Source: Salvelinus alpinus (Eukaryota; Chordata; Actinopteri; Salmoniformes; Salmonidae). Taken from it: a stretch of 64,000 bases of DNA. Below are positions 59,533 to 64,000 of the stretch, piece by piece. The stretch covers positions 29,415,702 through 29,479,701 of the forward strand of contig NC_092090.1 in assembly GCF_045679555.1 (NCBI RefSeq), given 5' to 3'. Under the pieces are notes generated by a model. It searched no databases. It saw only the letters and a program-made list of their open reading frames with translations, and was not told the DNA's origin. A program made the position numbers and the translations under genes. How positions within the stretch are numbered: position 1 is the stretch's first letter; each line of letters starts with the position of its first letter.

Positions 59533-60619
59533 TTAGTATTTGGTAGCATTGCCTTGAAATTGTTTAACTTGTGTCAAACATTCCGGGTAGCCTTCCACAA
59601 GCTTCCCACAGAAGTTGGGTGAATTTTGTCCCATTCCTCCTGACAGAGCTGGTTTAACTGAGTCAGGTTTGTAGGCCTCCTTGCTCGCACACGCCTTTTC
59701 GATTCTGCCCACAAATTTTCTATAGGATGAGGTCAGGGCTTTGTGATGGCCACTCCAATACCTTGACTTTGTTGTCCTTAAGCCATTTTGCCACAACTTT
59801 GGAAGTATGCTTGGGGTCATTGTCTATTTGGAAGACTCATTTGCGACCAAGCTTTAACTTCCTGACTGATGTCTTGAGATGTTGCTTCAATATATCCACA
59901 TAATTTCCTGCCTCATGATGCCATCTATTTTGTGAAATATACCAATCCCTCCTGCAGCAAAGCACCCCAACAACATGATGCTGCCACCCCCGTGCTTCAC
60001 AGTTGGGATGGTGTACTTCAGCTTGCAAGCCTCCCCCTTTTTCCTCCAAACATAACGATGGTCATTATGGCCAAACAGTTCTATATTTTTGTTTCATCAG
60101 ACCAGAGGACATTTCTCCAAAAAGTACAATCTTTGTCCCCATGTGCAGTTGCAAACCGTAGTCTAGCTTTTTTTATGGCAGTTTTGGAGCAGTGGCTTCT
60201 TCCTTGCTGAGCGGCCTTTCAGGTTATATCAATATAGGACTCGTTTTACTGTGGATATAGATACTTTTGTACCTGCTTCCTCCAGCATCTTCACAGGGTC
60301 CTTTGCTGTTGTTCTGAGATTGATTTGCACTTTTCGCACCAAAGTGTGCTCATCTCTAGGAGACAGAACGTGTCTCCTTCCTGAGCGGTATGACGGCTGC
60401 GTGGTCCCATGGTGTTTATACTTTTGTAAGTCGCTCTGGATAAGAGCGTCTGCTAAATGACTTAAATGTAAATGTAAATGTATACTTGGTACTATTGTTT
60501 GTACAGATGAACGTGGTACCTTCAGGCGTTTGGAAATTGCTCCCAAGGATGAGCCAGACTTGTGGAGGTCTACCATTTTTTTGTTGTTGTGGTCTTGGCT
60601 GATTTCTTTTGATTTTCCC
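59533..60619 (-). pseudogene. Broken Sleeping Beauty-like transposase
   Basis: Starts [20 protein letters not shown] and [12 protein letters not shown] at 60619-60500, then is interrupted by inserted SINE-tail sequence. Further pieces are GRRHVLSPRDEHTLVRKVQI, VDILKQHLKTSVRKLKLGRK (about 59900-59840) and VEGYPECLTQVKQFQGNATK at the C-terminus (59533). Frameshifts and missing core segments make it inactive. Confidence 0.9.
60426..60482 (+). mobile_element. SINE 3' tail fragment inserted in the Tc1
   Basis: GTAAGTCGCTCTGGATAAGA, GCGTCTGCTAAATGACTTAA and (ATGTAA)n are the tail of the tRNA-derived SINE seen complete at 4968-5125. The head is absent. It interrupts the N-terminal part of the transposase. 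Confidence 0.8.
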
Positions 60620-61290
60620 ATGATGTCAAGCAAAGAGGCACTGAGTTTGAAGGTAGGCCTTGAAATACATCCACAGGTACACCTCCAATTGACTCAAATT
60701 ATGTCAATTAGCCTATCAGAAGCTTCTAAAGCCATGACATAATTTTCTGGAATATTCCAAGCTGTTTAAAGGCACAGTCTACTTTGTGTATGTAAACGTC
60801 TGACCAACTGGAAGTGTGATACAGTGAATATAAGTGAAGTACTCTGTCTGTAAACAATTGTTGGAAAAATGACTTGTGTCATGCACAAAGTAGATGTCCT
60901 AACCGACGTGCCAAAACTATAGTTTGTTAACAAGAAATTTGTGGAGTGGTTGAAAAACCAGTTTTAATGACTCCAACCTAAGTGTATGTAAACTTCTGAC
61001 TTCAACTCTTCTAGCCCCTTCTTATTAGTGGTATCTGTTGCTTTTATACATGTCTTACTACTGAAAAGTCATCTTAATTCTCACTCAAAAAACTCCTGTG
61101 GCTTATTTTTCAAATTGGCATGTTTTGTTTCTAAATGTCTGCGCAAGACTGAAGGTTTCATTGAGTTGTGATATTGTACTTTTGCAGGTATAACACACTG
61201 TGGCTGAGGAAAGGCACTACTCCCAATATAAGTGAACCCCAAATCAATGTAGTTCTCATCATATTTGCACCTCTTTGATGGTCCAACGTC

Positions 61291-62150
61291 CCTGTCTGTT
61301 TAAAAAAAGAAAAAAGTGAATCACATAATTCTTTAGTGTACCCCTGACGCAGTTTAGGAATACCTGGTCATGTGTAATGGTTGACGGTATGTTTGTGTCT
61401 TTATGTTGGGGGAGGGTAAGGGGTGGGGTCTGGCAGTTTCTGGCTGGAGGTGGCAATTGTGGTTGGTCACTTCTGTATCCAGGGTTGGTGCTGGTATTGG
61501 GGCTAGGACCAGGAAGAACTGGGTTGGTGTTGGGGCTGGGTTGGAAATTGTGCTGATATCAGGGCTGGAAAACCAGGGGTTAGGTGCTGGGTTTGGTGCT
61601 GGGACTGTGGCCCTGGGAGAAAGAACAACTCGGAACGAGGAACTGAGGGGAGCAAGGACAACCTGAGGAGCAAGCAGACACACAAGGGAGCCCTAGACCC
61701 AAAGGTCAATGGTAGTACTTCCCTGTCGCCTGCTCGCTGTGGGTGAAGCTGCTGGTTTAACAAAGGTTAGCCATGTATTGGCAAAAATGTCCAAGTCAAG
61801 AAAGCTTACCAGCAGTCAGCGGCACTTGTCGCACTGGTAGCCTATTCACTGGTGCTTTTCAAAGCCTATGTCAGATACTCCAGTGAGTGTAATTGGCTCA
61901 AAGTTAGAAGTTGAGATAGAAGATACTCTCCTCTTTTCTACTGTAGGTATGTAATTTATTTATTCTGTTGTTGCTAGCGACATTCATAAAAACATTGGGG
62001 GAAAAAATATGTATTTTTGTCTGACCCCCGGTTGAATAACAGAGACATCAACACTTACCTTTAGACATCTGAATCACAGCAAAGACGCACAGTGAAATAA
62101 AATAGGGTGAGCATTAGCATTTATTTTCCCTCATCATCATCACAAACCAC
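61291..62150 (+). repeat. Intron 1 stretch with GGGTTGGTGCTGG-type imperfect minisatellite
   Basis: From about 61470 to 61615 variants of GGGTTGGTGCTGGTATTGGG recur (GGGTTGGTGTTGGGGCTGGG, GGTGCTGGGTTTGGTGCTGG). The open frames over it come from this composition. The remainder shows nothing recognisable. Confidence 0.55.
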
Positions 62151-62362
62151 GTTTCCATCCACTGTTTTTATGCGAGTAAAGTCATACCGTATAAAAATAA
62201 TCATGACACCTGTGATGGATACACAAGGTTTTGGTAAGATTTTATAAATGGTGTCAGATAATTTGTTGGTTTGACATGGTGGTATCTTTCTGTGTCTGTA
62301 AAATTAATTATGCACAAAATGGCGGTGGAAATGCCTTTATCTGCAAATATTGATTTAATAAC

Positions 62363-62402
62363 CATCATATCGAAGTAAACTTGGGTTTACTTCGATATGA
62401 TG
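62363..62402. repeat. Perfect 18-bp hairpin with 4-nt loop
   Basis: CATCATATCGAAGTAAAC (62363-62380) and its exact reverse complement (62385-62402) flank TTGG. It sits inside the GTTTCCATCCA element. Confidence 0.9.
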
Positions 62403-62445
62403 TCACGCAATGACATGTGTGTGTCACGCAATGACATGGTGTGTG
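62402..62445 (+). repeat. Two-copy direct repeat
   Basis: GTCACGCAATGACATG occurs twice in succession, separated by TGTGT, directly after the 18-bp hairpin. Confidence 0.8.
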
Positions 62446-63008
62446 ATCCTCCCACGACAGCTCGGGAAAGCATGCAGTTTATTAGGCTACAGATGAAATA
62501 AATAATGATGAACTTCACAGGGTGGTGAAAGTGCATGGTATGAGCTTGATACTCCTTTACAATAAATGTTGAGGGTCTTATTCTGGTGACATGATGAATG
62601 ATACTTGACTACCATTTTGATAAATACAAACATTCTTGCTCTTATCCATAATAATCTCATCATATAGACTAGCCTCCCTGCACAGTCTACCCACACTGTA
62701 TCTGTGAGCTGTTGGATAGAGTGTACATGTCAAAACCAGAGTAGACACATTTTTGTATTTAACACAATCGTTTTTTGTGACAAAACTATAGGTAGAGTTG
62801 AAAATGTGATGGAAACACATTGAACATCAGATTTTTATTCCGTACATAAAAACTTAAGCGAAAAAGTACATTTTGTGTGCACTACATCATCAAGCATTGA
62901 TTTTGATCAGTTTGGTGGAAACACACAACTGGTGGGAAAATGTGCATGTTCTATTTATGCAGATTTTAGAATATTCACATGAAAATCTGTCACCAACTGG
63001 ATGGAAAC

Positions 63009-63744
63009 CTAGCTAGTGATTCTTCAGCTTAGTTCAGCTGTCACTAAATTCCAGCTAAAATAAGCAGAATAACATTGTCAAGCAGACACACAATGAATCA
63101 ATCACATTACTCAGTACTCAGGAAAAAAGGACTTATTTTCCACAGCATCATCAATAATCTGATGTACTGTGTGTCATCACTGGATCACCCCACTGTAGGT
63201 GAGTGGGTGAGGAAAATGATGGGTTAGGCCAGACAGGTTTACCCATCAGACCAATCAGAAATGGTCCTATTTGTGGGTTATCACAGAGAGGAAGTTAGAA
63301 ATCTGATGGGTTAGAGAGGAAGGTCTAGGAGAGGCTCTGGATTGGACTGGATCTCCTGACTCATGGAAGACAAGAGAGGGCACGTCATACGTCCCACGCA
63401 GCCACAGGCTCCCTCAGCTCTAAAATGTGGTGTATAATGTGTGTGACAGCCGGACTGGAGGAGGACTGGACCCTAGCCATGGCACAGGGAGAGAGATGCA
63501 GACCTAGGTTTTCTCTCTCCTTCTCTGTGTCTAAATCAGGATAACACTGAATGAATCAGCAGACTGACACCTGTGCGATAGCAGGTGTGCTATAAACTCC
63601 CCAGGGATGGAGACCATTTACTTTGGCTGACTATTGGCCCTTGCTAAGATATCAGTATAATAATAATATAATCAAAACATATTGGCCCTTGCAAACAGCA
63701 GTCAGTATAATCAAAACATATCATTTAAGTATTTGACAGAGATG
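63009..63744 (+). other. dennd5a intron 1, distal stretch with a short direct repeat
   Basis: ATTGGCCCTTGC and CAGTATAAT...ATAATCAAAACATAT occur twice between 63636 and 63722. Nothing else recognised. Confidence 0.45.
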
Positions 63745-63930
63745 TGGGGGGGGCTTCCTCTTTGAGGAAGCCTATTAGACTAATACTAATAGAAGCAAGT
63801 ATTCCATATTTACTGTGATGTCAAGATAATCTCTATACTTGGCATGTAGGTTTTCTCAGTCATGGGTGGCAGACATTGGGGCGTATGGGGGAGGGGAGGG
63901 GCGTGGTATATGCAAATTGTACTGTACAAT
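63745..63930 (+). repeat. Diverged single copy of an array-unit segment
   Basis: Aligns with 36545-36730 of unit 1: GGGGCTTCCTC..TGAGGAA, TTGGCATGTA, GTCATGGGTGGCA, TATGGGGGAGGGGAG. It is clearly diverged with small indels. It lies about 5 kb beyond the last array unit, showing that this part of the unit is an older dispersed repeat. Confidence 0.82.
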
Positions 63931-64000
63931 AACATCCATCCCCCAGGTTTATCTATCTTTGTGGACAGTGTAGGAAGGAACACAGGGACCAGTCTAGAGA

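Larger units (their letters stand above)
59304..61008 (-). mobile_element. Sleeping Beauty-like Tc1 element inserted in the hAT copy
   Basis: 1705 bp. Left end CAGTTGAAGTCGGAAGTTTA after TA (59302-59303); right end AACTTCTGACTTCAACTC. IR/DR structure: inner motifs AAGTTTACATACACTCAATT (about 59515) and TGTGTATGTAAACGTCTGAC (about 60780). Transposase in minus orientation. Compared with the unit copies, an 8-bp stretch just outside the right end is missing. Confidence 0.93.
57602..61290 (-). pseudogene. hAT (ZBED5-like) transposase, longest copy, split by a Tc1
   Basis: The minus strand covers most of the protein. About 61290-61010: BED-finger region with CKYDENYIDLGFTYIGSSAF, QCVIPAKVQ and LRRHLETKHANLKNKP. 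59300-59067: SYRVVRTGKPHTIVEDLILP and RISDMAGDVLKQLLLRIQAI. Frameshifted remnants to 58800. 58791-58369: REALAAKGMPDSLKDVLDTT then HTEVRWLSRGKVL. 58228-58001 and below: C-terminal and hATC parts. The expected second zinc-finger cysteine (CVIC) is proline (CVIP). Several frameshifts and the Tc1 insertion show it is dead. It preserves the 2.0-kb middle part that all array units have lost. Confidence 0.9.
62151..63008. mobile_element. Non-autonomous DNA transposon with GTTTCCATCCA termini
   Basis: Left end GTTTCCATCCACTG (62151) and right end CTGGATGGAAAC (63008) are inverted repeats. The subterminal regions are rich in ATGCGAGT/ATTTATGCAGATT-like words. About 858 bp with no transposase; probably a MITE-like element. 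Confidence 0.65.

Noticed and set aside
61403-61763. Glycine/alanine-rich and proline-rich open frames (87-109 aa)
   Set aside because: They are produced by a GGGTTGGTGCTGG-type imperfect minisatellite; no conserved domain.

Overview
This is eukaryotic, vertebrate DNA, and the repeats point to a salmonid fish (Oncorhynchus, Salmo or Salvelinus type). It has long introns with GT/AG junctions, several Tc1/mariner families of salmonid type (one with an open transposase frame), a tRNA-derived SINE, a 5S-rRNA-derived SINE, and hAT remnants. There are no bacterial-style operons or CRISPR arrays.

Three host genes can be read exon by exon. ipo7 (importin-7; minus strand, 9280 down to the left edge) shows exons 1-9, about 380 codons, and continues beyond position 1. 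tmem41b (plus, 9991-18343) is complete in seven coding exons (285 aa). dennd5a (plus, from 23149) shows only its first coding exon; I see no second exon, so everything from 23249 to 64000 is read as its intron 1. The order and relative orientations match human 11p15.4 (IPO7 - TMEM41B - DENND5A). ipo7 and tmem41b are head to head across a 710-bp shared promoter that carries a ZNF143/SBS-like motif.

Layout. 1-9280: ipo7 with a degenerate Tc1 (2423-3649), a SINE (4968-5125) and a non-LTR 3' end (6536-7077) in introns. 9281-9990: bidirectional promoter. 9991-18343: tmem41b; intron 3 holds a 785-bp imperfect palindrome (12358-13142) and a dead Tc1 (13222-16104) with a second Tc1 (14324-15924) nested inside it, the latter with an uninterrupted 340-aa DD34E transposase. 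18344-23148: tmem41b 3' region with nested Tc1 elements and two foldback MITEs. 23149-33739: dennd5a exon 1 and early intron 1, with a perfect 60-bp-stem hairpin (25573-25695), two MITE-like elements, a 5S-derived SINE and Tc1 fragments.

The most striking feature is at 33740-58668: six head-to-tail, nearly identical units of about 3.98 kb plus a partial seventh. Each unit is a composite of a ZBED5-like hAT transposase relic, the end of a Sleeping Beauty-like Tc1 inserted in it, the 3' end of another Tc1 family, an internally duplicated unknown segment with a G-quadruplex motif, and a short palindrome. All six complete units share one 2.0-kb deletion junction. The right flank (58669-61290) keeps the undeleted hAT plus Tc1 arrangement, so the history of the array can be read from the sequence. 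Diagnostic variants alternate between units, suggesting a higher-order period. The array looks like a recently amplified, TE-derived macrosatellite in a dennd5a intron. An assembly artefact cannot be excluded from sequence alone.
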